A program made the translations under genes and the position numbers. This document shows, one piece after another, positions 18,671-31,369 of a stretch of DNA of 64,000 bases. The DNA is taken from contig JAOWCC010001634.1 in NCBI GenBank assembly GCA_030867875.1, positions 103,705,321 through 103,769,320 of the forward strand, written 5' to 3'. The notes beneath the pieces are model-generated. The model ran no database searches and was not told where the DNA came from. It saw nothing but the letters and a program-made list of their open reading frames with translations. This DNA is from Actinernus sp. WN-2022. Taxonomy: Eukaryota; Cnidaria; Anthozoa; Actiniaria; Actinernidae. Numbering within the stretch: the first letter of the stretch is position 1; each line of letters begins with the position of its first letter.

Positions 18671-19098
18671 TTAAGGCATTGAATGGACTTGCTCCTTGTT
18701 ACTTAACTGACATTATTGAACATTATAAACCGGCGAGATAACTTCGTTCCTCGTCGTTAGTCAGCCATCTACGAGTTCCCACTTTTAATCTAACTATAGT
18801 CATATGGTTATCGAGCCTTTTCAGTTCACGCTCCTAAGCTATGGAATAACCTTCCACTTGCTCCAACGTTGCTGCTTTTAAGTCTAAGTTAAAAACGTAT
18901 CTTTTTAAATTAGCGAACAATTGATTTTTACATTTTTTATATTTTTTACATTGCATAATTATCAATTTGTATTTGTATATTCATATCTTTCTATTATATC
19001 AATTTTTAACTATTATCACTGTTATTGGAAAATGTATTGTAAAGCGCTTAGGGCAGTTTCATGAATAAGCGCTATATAAATCAGATATTATTATTATA
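18671..19098 (+). pseudogene. LINE reverse transcriptase C-terminus and 3' end, second part
   Basis: Continues the frame of 13,381-13,781 with KALNGLAPCYLTDIIEHYKP, then broken frames resembling the usual end (AMEXP..LK..LKTYLF). The 3' end has AAGCGCTATATAAATCAGAT followed by an (ATT)n tail (about 19,085-19,098), the microsatellite tail type of CR1/L2-group LINEs. Confidence 0.8.
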
Positions 19099-19450
19099 AC
19101 ACAGGTTTCGAGCGATTATAGTATACCCAGCCGCCATCCCGAAGTGAATGAATAATAATTTTGCTAAGGCATGAAACTAAATCCTATTGAGAATCACGCC
19201 AAATTCAAACAGTTTAGAACTACACAATTATAATATTATTCTTATTGTCAATTATTCTAGCTAACTGCGGACCGCAGTAGCAGTGTTTTCTCACAACCTA
19301 TACAATAGCCGGCCAGTGAATCGCTTCTGCAAGCTAAGGTGATCTGCAGATCCCATTGTATCCACCTATACTCCGACAACATTCTTTACACCGCTAGTGT
19401 ATCATCCTAATACCTTTCTCTGATGTATATGGCAGTATAAATGTTCGTAT
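19099..19450. other. Non-coding, nothing recognised
   Basis: AT-rich sequence with no frame, repeat or RNA signal that I can support. Confidence 0.4.
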
Positions 19451-19700
19451 CAGGAGCACGGGTGGCGCAGTGGTTAAGCGCTTCGCCTCTTACCTCTGTG
19501 GCCCAGGTTCGAATCCCGGACGCGGCGCCATATGTGAGCTGAGTTTGTTGGTATCTCACCCTTGCTACGAGGGTTTTTCTCCGTGTTCTCCGGTTTTCCT
19601 CCCTCCTCAAAAACCAACCGAAATTCCAATTCGACCATGGAGTTCGTCGGAATACTTAAAGTGCATATGAAGGCTGGCCAGTTAAACGTTTTTTTGAAAA
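19451..19700 (+). mobile_element. tRNA-derived SINE
   Basis: RNA polymerase III promoter boxes are visible: A box TGGCGCAGTGG (19,463-19,473) and B box GGTTCGAATCC (19,506-19,516), followed by the SINE body (GGCGCCATATGTGAGCTGAG, then TCCGGTTTTCCTCCCTCC). Matching pieces occur at 40,100 (-), 40,915 (-) and 41,950 (+). It is not a tRNA gene: the acceptor stem does not close. Confidence 0.75.
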
Positions 19701-20324
19701 GCTTATACCTTGTACGTATCAGGAAAAATAATAAAAAAAATCTGAGAAAAAAACTTAACCATTTTATCAGGAAATAAAAAAAATGAAAATTACGTATTTC
19801 CGAGCTTGTTGGGGCCTGGAGAGAGAGAGGGTGTGACGTCACCTCGGGAAGTCCTATTTGTGAAAGTGTGTGAAGCGAGCTGAAGTTTGCTGTCGGTAGC
19901 CACTTATTTTCCATAATCAGCCCGCAATTTTTCAGAATTATCGAGAATTTATAGCCTACCCTCAGAGGAAAATGTCACTTCGAGTCTGAAGAAAGTAAAA
20001 AACTCAGAACATGACTTTGGAGATGACTTTGTCTTGGAAGTCGAACGGTAGAGGTGATCTAGCTGTACCGTGTACGACTCGCACTCGCAGTTCAAGAACC
20101 ATACGCAGATGAGCCAATTTCAGACGAAGAATGGATCCAGGAATATATATAATACGAGGCAACAGGAGAGACATGACAGGGAAAGAGATTTGCAAAGGCG
20201 ACTAGTGGGTACCGAAAACATTCGATCATGGTAAAATTGGGCCGCTCCAAGTCCAAGCAAAAAGCTTAATTTATCACACTTATGATATATTGCCGATTTT
20301 TAGTTTTTACTTCAGCCTGTTCAG
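19701..20324. other. Non-coding, nothing recognised
   Basis: Poly-A-rich sequence (19,725-19,790) that may be the SINE's decayed tail, then AT-rich DNA without frames. Confidence 0.4.
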
Positions 20325-20455
20325 GGCTACCCTGGTTCCAGAGGGGCTCAGGTACGAATATACTGTAATGTGCCGCGATCGAAAGTGTTTTGATTCCCCG
20401 AAGGAGTTTTGTTTTGCGTGACGACCGTTGAGCCCCTCTGGCCGCTCGAGTAGCC
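20325..20455. mobile_element. MITE, CCAGAGG family, copy 1
   Basis: Ends GGCTACCCTGGTTCCAGAGG and, reversed, GGCTACTCGAGCGGCCAGAG form imperfect inverted repeats sharing CCAGAGGGGCTCA. A related element in the opposite sense is at 21,075. Confidence 0.55.
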
Positions 20456-21074
20456 AACCTCAATCTCATGCCCATAGACTCGCTTTTATGTTTACAAGTC
20501 CAGTCAAACTGGTTTCGACTCGGCGGTTAATTGGCATGTCACTTTCACGTGGTGAAGTGTGTGATTCAAAACATAAAACATGCCGTTGTCGGGATTTGCG
20601 AAGATAAAGGAAAAATATCCTCGATTTACTTCGTCGGGTTTGATGTTTGGATCTCCCAATGAGCATGCTTTGATTCCTCGTTGTTCTAGCTCTGTTATGT
20701 GGGAGTAAATCACGGCATATAGAGGGAAAACCCCCAGTACAATTGCTCGTTTTGGATAATCGAACGTGAAGGAAGAAGCAAATACCAGGTATGAGTTGGA
20801 AAATTTTCCTTAGCCAGTAGGCCGTACTGAGAAGACATCACGCCGCTTCAAGAACATGAACAAACTTCAACTCGTTTATTTCGAGGCTAACTACTGTGAA
20901 ACATTACGTTTGTGTATAATCTGTCAAGACTCGTGAACCGGTTTGTAACACGATCTCAAGATGAAAACCAATCAAAATGTTCCTTTGATCCGAATGCCTC
21001 AGTTTCCATGGCCACAACTCGATCAACCAATCAGGGACGAGGTACAGATTCTGTACCGGAAGAAACGAAAATCT

Positions 21075-21184
21075 CTACTCGGGCGGCCAGAGGCTCGTCG
21101 CTTCGCGACTCGTGCTGAAATCAAGCCTTTCAGCTGGCGAGCTTTGCTCGCCCCGACGATTTCGAGCCTCTGGTATCCAGGGTA
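21075..21184. mobile_element. MITE, CCAGAGG family, copy 2
   Basis: CTACTCGGGCGGCCAGAGGC at the left, GCCTCTGGTATCCAGGGTAG at the right: the same pair of ends as copy 1, flipped. Confidence 0.55.
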
Positions 21185-21189
21185 GTTCA

Positions 21190-24100
21190 GGGCAGCTTGA
21201 AAATAGAAAACATGAGCTAAATGTAATATTCATAGCGATCTCGCCATCTTATCTCCGAATGAGTTGTTGTGTAACTTGTAAATGTATAGTAGAGAAAAGT
21301 TAGCGTTAAACTTTGTTTTCGAAAGCTGCTCGAAAACCTATTCTATCGCGAACTCTTCCGAACTCATTCTCTGCAGCATTAAAAATTAACAGTTCTCACT
21401 TAAAAATTATCTTTCAAGATGCTCTGTTCTTTGAGTCCAACAATCTCCTTATCATCCTCTCATCTACATAGAAAGCCATATTAAACTGCAGTTGTTTAGC
21501 TCAATATTCAAGCCGATAAAAGTTGAACAACAGCAAACACTCAAACCAGTGCTTGCATCCTTTATTCTTTATATTTGAAAAGCCGTTAATCTTACGAAAT
21601 GTCTTTTTAATGAATGACAACATGTGCTACTAATATTATTCTACAACTTTTCTTTCATTTTGACCGTCTCAAACTGACAGATCATCTGTGAAAGTAATTT
21701 TGGTTCTACTTTATATTATTTGGTAAGCTGATTTGTTTTCGCGCTTTGTGTTTTACCCCGTTCTTACAAAGTGGCCAGGATTGTCCGAGTCTGCACTTCT
21801 GTCTGCAGTGTTGAAGTTGAACGCGTGAAAACCTTTATGAGACTCAAACTTGACATTTTGAATGACATTCTTTGAAACTTCTGGGTTTTTAAACTTAATA
21901 ACTAATTTGCAATTACATTGGACTTGTAAGAACAAACAAACGCCAAAATGACGGATAAACTGAGTCAACTTTGCAGTGACAAATACACGACGAATTCGTG
22001 TATTGCCTCAAAATATCCTTTAGAAATTTGTATAATAACACTTATGACCTACCTATAAACGGAACTTTCTGTTGTCATGAAATGGTTTTAAAATCCTTAT
22101 TTGTTTGCTTTTTTTGGAGTAGAAGTGCCACGTGCGCGAGCTGAAGCCTGAACAGGCTGAAGCGAAATTCTCTCGGCAATTGAAAGTTCACTGAATTCTC
22201 TCCCGGATTATGTCACTGCTGTTTGTGAGTGTATTTAACTCGCTAACACATAAGCGCTTCAAAATAAACATCTCGAGAGCCGGCCTGCTACACGACAATA
22301 GATTCGAATCGAGGTTCCATTTCGTTTCCTGAGAGTTGTACATGTAGTTCTTCGACTCAGCACCGAGGAAAATGCCGATAACCCGAAGCTATCTCGGTTT
22401 AGATAGGCATTCTGCCTAGACAAGGCCATCAACTTACTGTGATCTTCGTTTCTAAAGTGTGCTGAGCACACAACCGAATACTCCGACGGAGACCATATTT
22501 CCCTCATCCAAAGAACGAAATCGACTCACTTCTTTCTTCGGTTCGCTTCGCCTTCGGGGCGATCGTCGCCAAAATAAGGCATTGGATGTAAGTATATCCC
22601 GTTTCCCTGGCCTTTTACGTTGGAACAACGTCCCACCACGCATCTCCTTGTCATTTTACCCGAAAAAAATACAAAACCTTAGGAATAAATCAAGAAGCTT
22701 ACTCCGCTAGACTCGGCTATAGCCTTTCACGCAAAGCGCCAAAATACAACATCCCGAGGTGACGTAGTAAACTAGTTCCAGTCTCTTTTTTTACGCGCGC
22801 GAGAATTTTGGGCATAGACAACCCAAATCGTGCATTTTGGCCATTTTGAACCGGTGATATCTCACAAGGAAAAAGTCGGAGGGATTTTTTTGGTATGAAA
22901 TTTAGAAACCTTGGGCATGAATCTTTTAATAAAAAATGTATCCAGCCAGGGTTCATATGCACTTTAAACATAAGCCTCTGGCTTGGGAGACCCGGTAACG
23001 GCTTCCTGTATCTTCGACGTAAAATAAACCATTTTTTTATTTTATTTTTTTATTGTATATTTTTATCAGGATTTTGTGTGAGATATTTATTGTATTAACC
23101 TTTGGCATCAGGCAACTCTCGGCATAGAAGGGAAATTATGCTTGATAAAAGGTTTTCAAGAGTCCAGGAGAACTCTGAAATAGGTTAATGCACAACCAGT
23201 AAAGATTTCGCTTCAACTGGGGAATTTATCAATTATGGTTTGAGGTCAACTTGCCTCCGGAAACAACGATACCTCCATGATTACTCGCAGTGGAATATTT
23301 ATCATTCATTGTTTATACTGCGACTTAGTATATCAGAAACTGGCTTTTGTCCTGTGCTTTCACTGCTTGAGTACTCTCTTTAATTTATTTGCTCGATAAT
23401 ATGGCTTTGGAAACCAAAAAAACACATTCTAATCACATATCCGAGGTTGTTGTCCTTTTATAGATCCAGAAATAACTATTAGTTAAAGTCATATAAGAGA
23501 AATCCAATGAAGAATTGAACACAAACATACACGTTCGCCTAAAATTATAATATTTAGCGCTAGAATTAATGAAACATATATATATATATACAAGTTTCGT
23601 GGCCGATCGATCGATCAGTCACGTAACGCAGTTCGATCCATTTTCTCTCGCAATCTAGGATTAATCCAAACTCGTGTGATTTTCAAAGAGCATTATATAT
23701 TTGCATGATCTCTGGTTTCAACAGCGGCTTTACTGCCAACTGGCCATGGTGGACGAAGGAAACAAATGTCGCCAGCCCGAAAGCGCAGCGGAGAACGTGT
23801 CAGGAAAGCCCACAAGAGTATATATTTTGTCTGCAACATTTATGTCAGTGTTTTGATTCTCTTTGACCCGTGTAGACTATCGTCTCTTCAGAAGAATCAC
23901 TCCATAAATACCCCGCTTGCCGGTATTTACTTCATGTAAAAGCTCAATGAGTATCTTCCTCAGCTTTCCCCATATTAACAGGCATGTATAATGTCTCTCA
24001 CTCCAGTAGAAAGACTCTCTAGCTAGGTTATTCTGTCGTAAAACATGCCTTAGCTGTGTAGTTGCCTGACAAAAACTGTCAACAGTTTTACCCATTGACA

Positions 24101-24590
24101 GACTGTAGTAGAGCCTAATTTCTGACAATGACTCATCGAAATCGATACCTCCTCGTCTCGCCATGTCTGAGAGCTTTGACCTTTCTTATCTGAGCGCGCC
24201 TGACGAAATCTAACCTGAGATTATAATTCGATACCTTTTATATCTAAACGTGTTTGGATACACTAAAGCTGAGATTGTATTTCGCTCACGCATTAGATCT
24301 GTTCAGACAGCGCAGGTGAATGTATTACGTTGTTGGTGTATTTTTGGTCTATAACAGTTCCTTTACAAGAATCAGAAGATTAAAAAGTAGTTAAAAAGAA
24401 CTGTAGTGCCTCGAAAGTCTCACGCGTTGCTCATTCTCACAGTGGTAATTATATGGTGATAGTATTATGTGATGTAAACAGTGTTAAATAAATTTATAAA
24501 TTAAATGCGCATGCCTCCTGCTTTATCGCTCGATCACAGCGTCTCCGACCCAGATTGTTAGCGACAAAGGTGTGAACTAACTTTTTTTTT
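21190..24590. other. 3.4 kb with no recognised gene
   Basis: Only short frames occur. The longest tidy one (23,877-24,164, minus, 95 codons) has no motif I know. A phrase at 22,935-22,985 (CCAGGGTTCATATGCACTTT) resembles 19,655-19,680 reversed, so old shared repeat sequence is present. A short (TA)n run lies at 23,575-23,590. Confidence 0.45.
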
Positions 24591-24599
24591 TTACAGGAG

Positions 24600-26180
24600 A
24601 GAACAATAATAACAAGAAGCTGCACGCAGCTTGAACTCCGGCGTATTTTTTTAACGCGAATGTGCTCATACACCTGCGTGTTTGTCACATTACGAACACG
24701 CAATTAGATGCGAAAGTACGCACATACAGTCGATCTCATCTAAAATTACACACGACTCGTCAGAACATGAGTAAAAAACAAGTGACTTCAAGTGACTTCA
24801 AGTAAGCCAGGTTACCCTAGGATAACATAGGTAGTTTAAAAATCCTCGGATTCAAATACTATTGTTACTCTGATCTAAAATCTGATCTAAAACTCCACAC
24901 GAGTCAGAACACGAGTGAAGACGAGTGCATAATTCTTCATAATTTAATTTTAAAGAATATAATAGTAATAATCTTTTATAATAATCGTCTTTATAGTAAA
25001 ATGTTGTTTTAGATTACCCGTGTTATCCGCGTGGTACCCTCATCGTATTTCCGGGCTGCTTATGTTATACTAGGGTACCATAGGTCAGTTATTTCGGGTT
25101 ACCTGTGTTTTCAGTAAGGTACCCTCTCCTTGTATTTTCGGACTACCTGTGTTCACATCGTTATTACACACAGTCAGATCACTGTTAGTACACACGCACA
25201 ACCAGTCAAATTAGATTAAATGGACAATCAGATACGAAAGTATGCATGCACAGTTGCATAACGTAGCAGCGGCAGATTAACAGGCAGCTGCACGCAGGGG
25301 AACTAAACTCGGTGCAGGCCGGAAGTGAATAGTGTTTGACTGCCTATGAATACATTGCGTCTCCCTGGCCCAAAAACGAACGAGTTCTCAAGTATTTAGA
25401 GCTAGGGTTCAAGTATTTAGAGCTAGGTGAAATAGTACTGAATAATTGCAATATTTTTGTTATTACAACCTGACACGTGACTTCCGGCCCCGAGTATTTG
25501 AATCAAGCCCTAAACTCTAAATTCAACTCAATCTCTATGCAAAGATGTATTCGAATTAAATAAATTGTGCTATTTAATTTCTCTATGTTACGCGTCTATC
25601 CGCTCAGACGGCTCAAATCTTGCATTTTGTGACGTCAGTTCCCGACATTGAAAAGCTGGACTAACGGCTCCTAATTGCGAACGAAACCATTGTGTTATTT
25701 TTGTGCTGGAGGTCGATATAGGGAAATTTGCACTGAATTGAGCCGCCGCACAATCTAGATTTATCATCGGAGAATCGAACTTGAAAACTAATTCTCTCTT
25801 CAAAAACGCGCAACACAGAAAAATATAATAGCAGAACTTATGTCTTTGAATACATCTTTGTTTACACGTTGTTGACACAAGTAGAACACGAGTGCACGCA
25901 AGTAGAACATGAATAAAAATGAGCAACTTCACGTAAGCCAGGATACCCTAGGATAACACAGGTAGTCCAAAAATACTAGGATCCAAATACTATTAGGATA
26001 TGAACTATAACTCACACGAGTCAGAACACGAGCGAAGATGAGTGCACTAGCGCTTCATGATGTCATAATATTAAAAAGAAAAGATTTTGTTATTGGCTTA
26101 GTTGTTCCGGGTTACCTGTGTTATCAGTGCGTTCTGTCTTTGTATATTCGGGCTACCTGTGTTAACCAGGGGAACGCCAT
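24600..26180. repeat. ACACGAGT-word repeat clusters with inverted subrepeats
   Basis: Two clusters (about 24,600-25,290 and 25,860-26,170) share with 10,140-10,640 and 13,090-13,330 the phrases CACACGAGTCAGAACACGAG, CTTCAAGTAAGCCAGG and CCTAGGATAACACAGG. Each is followed by reversed versions (GGGTTACCTGTGTTATC, GGACTACCTGTGTT), so a foldback structure is likely. The family is not named. The 25,290-25,860 gap holds nothing recognised. Confidence 0.65.
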
Positions 26181-26536
26181 TCAATCGGACGGCTGTACGA
26201 TGTTACCGTAGAGTCCCTCTATATCTCTCAGAACATAACAACATAACAGGAGTCTGAGTCAGTAGTTTGCGTTGGACCTGATATGATTAGCCGGCTTGTT
26301 TTCAGGAATTTTCAAACTTAAATTTACCCCTCCGGAAAGTAACGATCCCTCGAACGTAACGTCTGGTCAGGACTGGAAAAATCGAAAGTAACGACACTCG
26401 GCACTTTCGGGACTATATTCTCACATAGCTCACTTCCGGTTGCCATCCGCATATGTCTTGACCTTTTAGACATGTCTCGTTCTAGTTAGCCTACTATGCA
26501 GCCGTTCTTAGTATCGGTCCCAATACTCCCTCCCCA
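26181..26536. other. Non-coding, nothing recognised
   Basis: No frame, repeat or RNA signal that I can support. Confidence 0.4.
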
Positions 26537-26682
26537 CAGCAAATGGAAGTCAAAGTTGGCCAGATCCTCTTGGCCACACTTTCTTAAAAGGGACGGGTTC
26601 GATCTGGAGCAGCAAATGGAAGTCAAAGTTGGCCAGATCCTCTTGGCCACACTTTCTTAAAAGGGACGGGTTCGATCTGGAG
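26537..26682. repeat. 73-bp exact tandem duplication
   Basis: The unit starting CAGCAAATGGAAGTCAAAGT occurs at 26,537-26,609 and again at 26,610-26,682 without visible difference, so it is recent or an assembly artefact. Nothing recognised follows to 27,342, apart from two helical-looking minus-strand frames (26,702-27,070 and 27,107-27,316) with no known motif. Confidence 0.8.
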
Positions 26683-27452
26683 CCGGCAGAGGCCACTAAC
26701 CTCAGTTGAAATTTGGCGAAGGACACTCACCACGTGCTTCGTCAAGAGTTTGCACTTGACAACAGCTTTCGCAAGTCTTTGAGGCGGCCCATAAATAAGA
26801 GCTCTCCCAATGGCTTCGTAATCTGATGTTAAAAGTCTTGTTAACGGTATTACTCGGACATTGGATACAAAGTTTTACAACTGCAACGTCTGACTGAACT
26901 GTCCTTGTTTTAGAAGAAAGTAAATTCCTCTTAATCGGCATGGAAGTAATTAATGACGGAAGTGTCAAAGGTAATCCATTGTTGTTTACTTCACCACTGA
27001 GTACGACACAAATAGCGTCCATGAATTGCAGGTAGCATTTCAAAATAAATACAAGTGGTAGGGAAATCACTAAATTTTAAAGACTTTGCAGAACAACATT
27101 GTTTTTCTAAATCTGCAGCTGCCGTAGCACTCGACTCTCTCGCGAAACTTGAACTTGACTCTCTAGGTTTACTGCTCTCCGTTTGTCTTCGCAGTCTTTT
27201 ACATCGGCAGGGCCACTTTTCTTGAAATCTTCTTGTATCTCAACTCGAACAGCTTGTAAATTTGACTTATTTTTTTCGAAGCGAAGTAACCGCTTGTAAC
27301 AAGTCTTAGTACACACAACAAATCACTCGATCAATGAACCCCTTTAGTATAATTTCATCAGTGAATATAGAGATCCCCGTGCTCTGATTGATCGAGAATT
27401 ACGTCATATGGCGCTATATTCACCTCCAGAGCACATGGAGGTGAATATAATT

Positions 27453-29147
27453 AACAAATAAAAGATGGTTCTCCTTGTTATATAACAAAATGATGCACGC
27501 TCGAGGTCTTGAAAAACTGCGGATGCACGAGCGGAACGCAGTTTTCAAGACCTCGAAAGTGCATTATGTAAGGGTTAGAGACTGCTTGTGAGTTCTTTAT
27601 CGACAAATACAGGCACGCGCTGACTGTACGATGAACGAAAAATAATGAATACTGCATGAGGCCGAAGGCCGAATGCAGTATGAAGAAATTTTGAGTTCAT
27701 CGTACAGTCAGCAAGTGACTGTATTTTACCTTTTTAATATTCAAACTGAGTGCACTGTCAGCCGTGAATTTCAATTGAAATCAGTTGTCAATAACAATTT
27801 CATAAAGAAGTCAAATATTTCGCATGAATTAAATCATTTTACGGTAAATATCTCCACAAAGAAAAGTCATTTCAATAGACAATGAATAAAAACAGAAGTA
27901 GATAACTTTGCAAAGAATAATTTACTTTGGCGTTCGGTCAGTTTAGTTGACGCCTTCCGAGTACATGTTTGTACATTTAACTCGAAAACATTTCTCTTGG
28001 AGCCATGTATTAAAACATCGAGTATTTAGCCGGCTTAACTCCTAGATAGTCTACTTTCTTTAATAGTTTCTTTCATTCGAAAATAACTAACCTGCAGATT
28101 CCAGTGAATTGAAATCTTGAAACCGGCCTTCATGTGCTCGGCTCTTTTGCAAACATTTTCCAAATAAAAATATCCTAGGTTTTCGAACCTTCCACTGAAT
28201 TGTCGCTTCATTGTCTCCTCTTATTGACAGAGTAAGGTCTCGCCGGAAATAAAATCCATTTCTTCAGTTTGGACTGCTAGAGTGTTGTAGAAACTTTTGT
28301 TTACTCAGACACATGTTGACTTGTTAGTTGTTGTACTTCCAGCACTTGCAAATCAGCCATTTCTAACGAACGATTATGCGAAATGTTTGCCTGAAAACAT
28401 AATGTGAGGCGAATAGTATGATTGTACATTTAACTCGAAAACGTTTCTCTTGGAGCCATGTATTCAAATATCAATTATTTAGCCGGCTTAACTCCTAGAT
28501 AGTCTGCTTTCTTTAATAGTTTCTTTCATTCGAAAATAACTAACCTGCAGATTCCAGTGGGGCAGTGAATCGAAATCTTGACTCGAAACCGGCCTCCGGC
28601 CATGTGCTCGGCTCCGATGCAAACATTTTCCAAATCAAATATCCTGGGTTTTCGAACCATCCACTGAATTCTCGCTTAATTTTCTCCTCTTATTGACAGA
28701 GTAAGGTCTCGGAAATACAATCCATTTCTTAACTAAGACTGCTAGAGTGTTGTAGAAACCTTTGTTCACTCGGACACATGTTGACTAGTAAAGTTGTACT
28801 TCCAGCACTCGCAAATCAGCCATTTCCAACGAGCGATTATGCAAATGTTGCCTCAAAATATGTATCTTCTGTCACACAGGCAACAGAGTTCAATCCTGCC
28901 GTTACCTTTCTAGTAATTGTCTGCATTTTCACTGCTTAATATGCGATGAGGTTTTCCAAGCCGTCCAAACACGTAACTAAGCGAAGGACCAGGTCTCCCT
29001 TTCCCTAGGTAAGAGAGGGTCTGGGTCGAGTGCTGTGGTCACCAATAATGCACGCTCATTAGCCAATCACATGCTTGGATTTTGTACAATGCACGAAATT
29101 TGAACATTAATTTGTTATATAACAAGGAGAACCATCTTTTATTTGTT
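27453..29147. mobile_element. 1.7 kb TIR element, nested
   Basis: Perfect 37-bp inverted ends (AACAAATAAAAGATGGTTCT on, 27,453-27,489; reversed at 29,111-29,147), flanked by TATAAT-like sequence on both sides. The interior has a hairpin (GAGGTCTTGAAAAC/GTTTTCAAGACCTC, about 27,503-27,557) and two diverged direct copies of a ~420-bp segment: 27,971-28,392 and 28,434-28,853. No coding frame. Confidence 0.7.
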
Positions 29148-29916
29148 TTATAATATAAACTTCAATGTAGACGAAGGAAATAAAGCTATCTTTAGAACCC
29201 GCGTAAAAATCTAAAAGCAAACTGACGACAGCGAAAACCCCATTTTACTACTTGACTTGTTTACAACTTTTTTCGTCGCTGATTGGTTCAATTGTGACAG
29301 CTTGACATTGACGATCTGAAAGCTCGTTTCTTATTGGATGAAGTAATCTGCTAAGAATAGAACGTGTCAATCGATAAAAGTGAAAGACAGAAATTGCAAG
29401 AGCCGGCAAATGCAATGGGTTGTAATATTGTCATCTGGTCAAAACTGTTGCAGGAAACAAAGTGCTTTCTTTTTACAATTTCTGGTCAGCACAGGAGAGG
29501 TTTATCTGCACTGATTGTGATAGTGCCAAGCGTTGAAAATGCCTGATGGAAAAGCATTCACAGAGAAAGCGTTAGCGAATTAGCGGCAGTAGAGTTGGAC
29601 ACGTGAATTGAGGATTGCCGACTATTTTCTACAACAACTGCATAGTTGACACTGATTACTGATTCTGTGGTCTGAAGAAGAATATTTTCTTTATCCCAAG
29701 GAACAGTGTTGTAACTGCTACTCTGATGGCCGTGTTGCGTAGCTTTTGAGGCTCTCTTCGTTGGCATGGCCGCTATACACATGAAAGATAATCTACTCTT
29801 TTGAAATTCTGTCAGTTCTGGGTTCTCTGCAAGTTGTATCGCCCGTTTTTCATTCAGGGACATTCCAGAACCTCTCAAACGAACTTCTACATGAAACCAG
29901 ATGATCATTTTTCATA

Positions 29917-30219
29917 TCAAACTCTCAATGAGTAACGCTGTATTAGAATGTGGGCATTGCTTTTCTCAACTTCAAACGTTTTAGCATCCCATTTTGTGGT
30001 CGCTTTAGAGTACGAAGCCGATGCTAAATTCTCTCGCCGATCACTTTCTTTTAGTTTTGGGAAGCGACTTTTATTTTCCTTTTCTTCAACACACCTTAAC
30101 AACTCAAAGTCGGACATGTTTTCTTCCCAGTCTATGAAATTAGAGTCTATGAAATTAAACTCGCGAAAAACAATCACCGATACGTTTTGTTTTGATTGGA
30201 TTCTCTCTTGAGCGTGCAT
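29917..30219 (-). pseudogene. Possible KIAA1958/Crypton-like N-terminal fragment
   Basis: The minus frame contains SRFPKLKESDRRE followed by SKATTKWDAKTFEV. The order (RF, acidic/charged helix, KATKW..K.F) resembles the N-terminal helix segment at 45,947 (SRFAIISEEDIRE, KATKYGLKVFQ), which continues into a recognisable KIAA1958-like domain there. The downstream exons are not seen here. The assignment is inference from that parallel. Confidence 0.35.
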
Positions 30220-31255
30220 TTATAACAAAATCAAGCACGCTGAGCATCCAATCAAATCGCATGTTCTTAGGATGATCCCATAATTTATATTATAACATAC
30301 AATAAGGCATTTACCAAAATGGCCGCTCGCATATTTACCGATGTTTCTCACGTCACGAAGAAAGAAAAAATATGAAAGAAAAAGCTTTTCCAAAACCCAC
30401 TAAAGAAGCAACTAAATAAGTATGGCTAAACTTGAAACTTGTTTTAATCCATAAGCCTTCACAAACAAAGTTTACTTACGAGTTTTGGGTTGAGTTTATT
30501 CGATCCTCATGTCTTCATGAATCACAAATTTTCACAAGGAAATAACCTCTACTTAAAGCAATAAATATCACAACGAGACCTTGTCCTACAGATTTTGGAA
30601 CTGTTCGACTTAAAAAGAGTGTACTTACTTGAGTTATTTTCCTCGTGCTCCTTGATAGAAAAACAACAAGTTCTAGTTTCATTCAGGGAGCCGGTTGCTG
30701 TTATGCTCTTCTCTCGCCGCTCTCGGTGTGTTTTCAAGTTTTATCTCATACCGAAATCACTTGTCATTGTCTTTGATTCTGTGATGGCTATAATCCACAA
30801 AACTACAAACTGTAGTTTGTAGTTTCCAGCAAATGTGTCCTTTCGCTTTGAAGTGAACTCATTAAAGCGGTTCCTTTCGATAAACTCACTCGCCGTGGCA
30901 GATTTACAGTTTTGCCCATTTCCACTCATTTTCGCTGCATTTCCTCTCTTTGTAACACAGTTCGAGGTCTTAAAAGTGAAGACTGCTGCTTCAACTTGAA
31001 TTCTGGTGTGCATTTGGACTGCTTTTCGGTATTTCTCTGTCTTTAGCAAATCCATTCTTGTAGTCCCTGCAAGTCCGTGTCGAGTCGGTTTGTGCAGTGA
31101 ACCGTAGTGGCACGTTATTATGCAAATGTTTGTCACAAAACTATCCTGTCACGCGCGCTTGTAAAACTTATAAAAGTTTTATAAAAGGGTCGAAAGTCAG
31201 ACTAATATTGTCTAGTTTTAATTTCTCTGATATTCACTGATGAAATTATACTAAA

Positions 31256-31360
31256 ACAATTATTCACTTCAGTTTCAGTGACTATTCATGAATATTTACC
31301 TTGACTTCTTCTCGGTAAATATTCACCAATAGTCACTGAGACTGAAGTGAATAATTGTTA
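31256..31360. mobile_element. Foldback MITE, AATTATTCAC family
   Basis: ACAATTATTCACTTCAGT at the left and ACTGAAGTGAATAATTGT at the right, with inner arms GAATATTTACC/GGTAAATATTC: almost a full palindrome. The same family is at 39,546-40,012. Confidence 0.65.
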
Positions 31361-31369
31361 AATATATAT

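Larger units (their letters stand above)
27343..31255. mobile_element. 3.9 kb TIR element with nested insertion
   Basis: Perfect 26-bp inverted ends: TTTAGTATAATTTCATCAGT (27,343 on) and its reverse complement ending at 31,255. The element contains another TIR element (27,453-29,147) and, on the minus strand, a possible KIAA1958/Crypton-like coding fragment (29,917-30,219). No transposase core was found. Target duplication is unclear because the right end touches a foldback MITE. Confidence 0.6.

Noticed and set aside
19451..19530. A tRNA gene
   Set aside because: A and B boxes are good, but the arms do not close into a cloverleaf and the sequence continues as a dispersed SINE body.
26702..27316. 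Two minus-strand frames (122 and 69 codons) as a host gene
   Set aside because: No known motif, no splice or promoter context; kept only as a remark.
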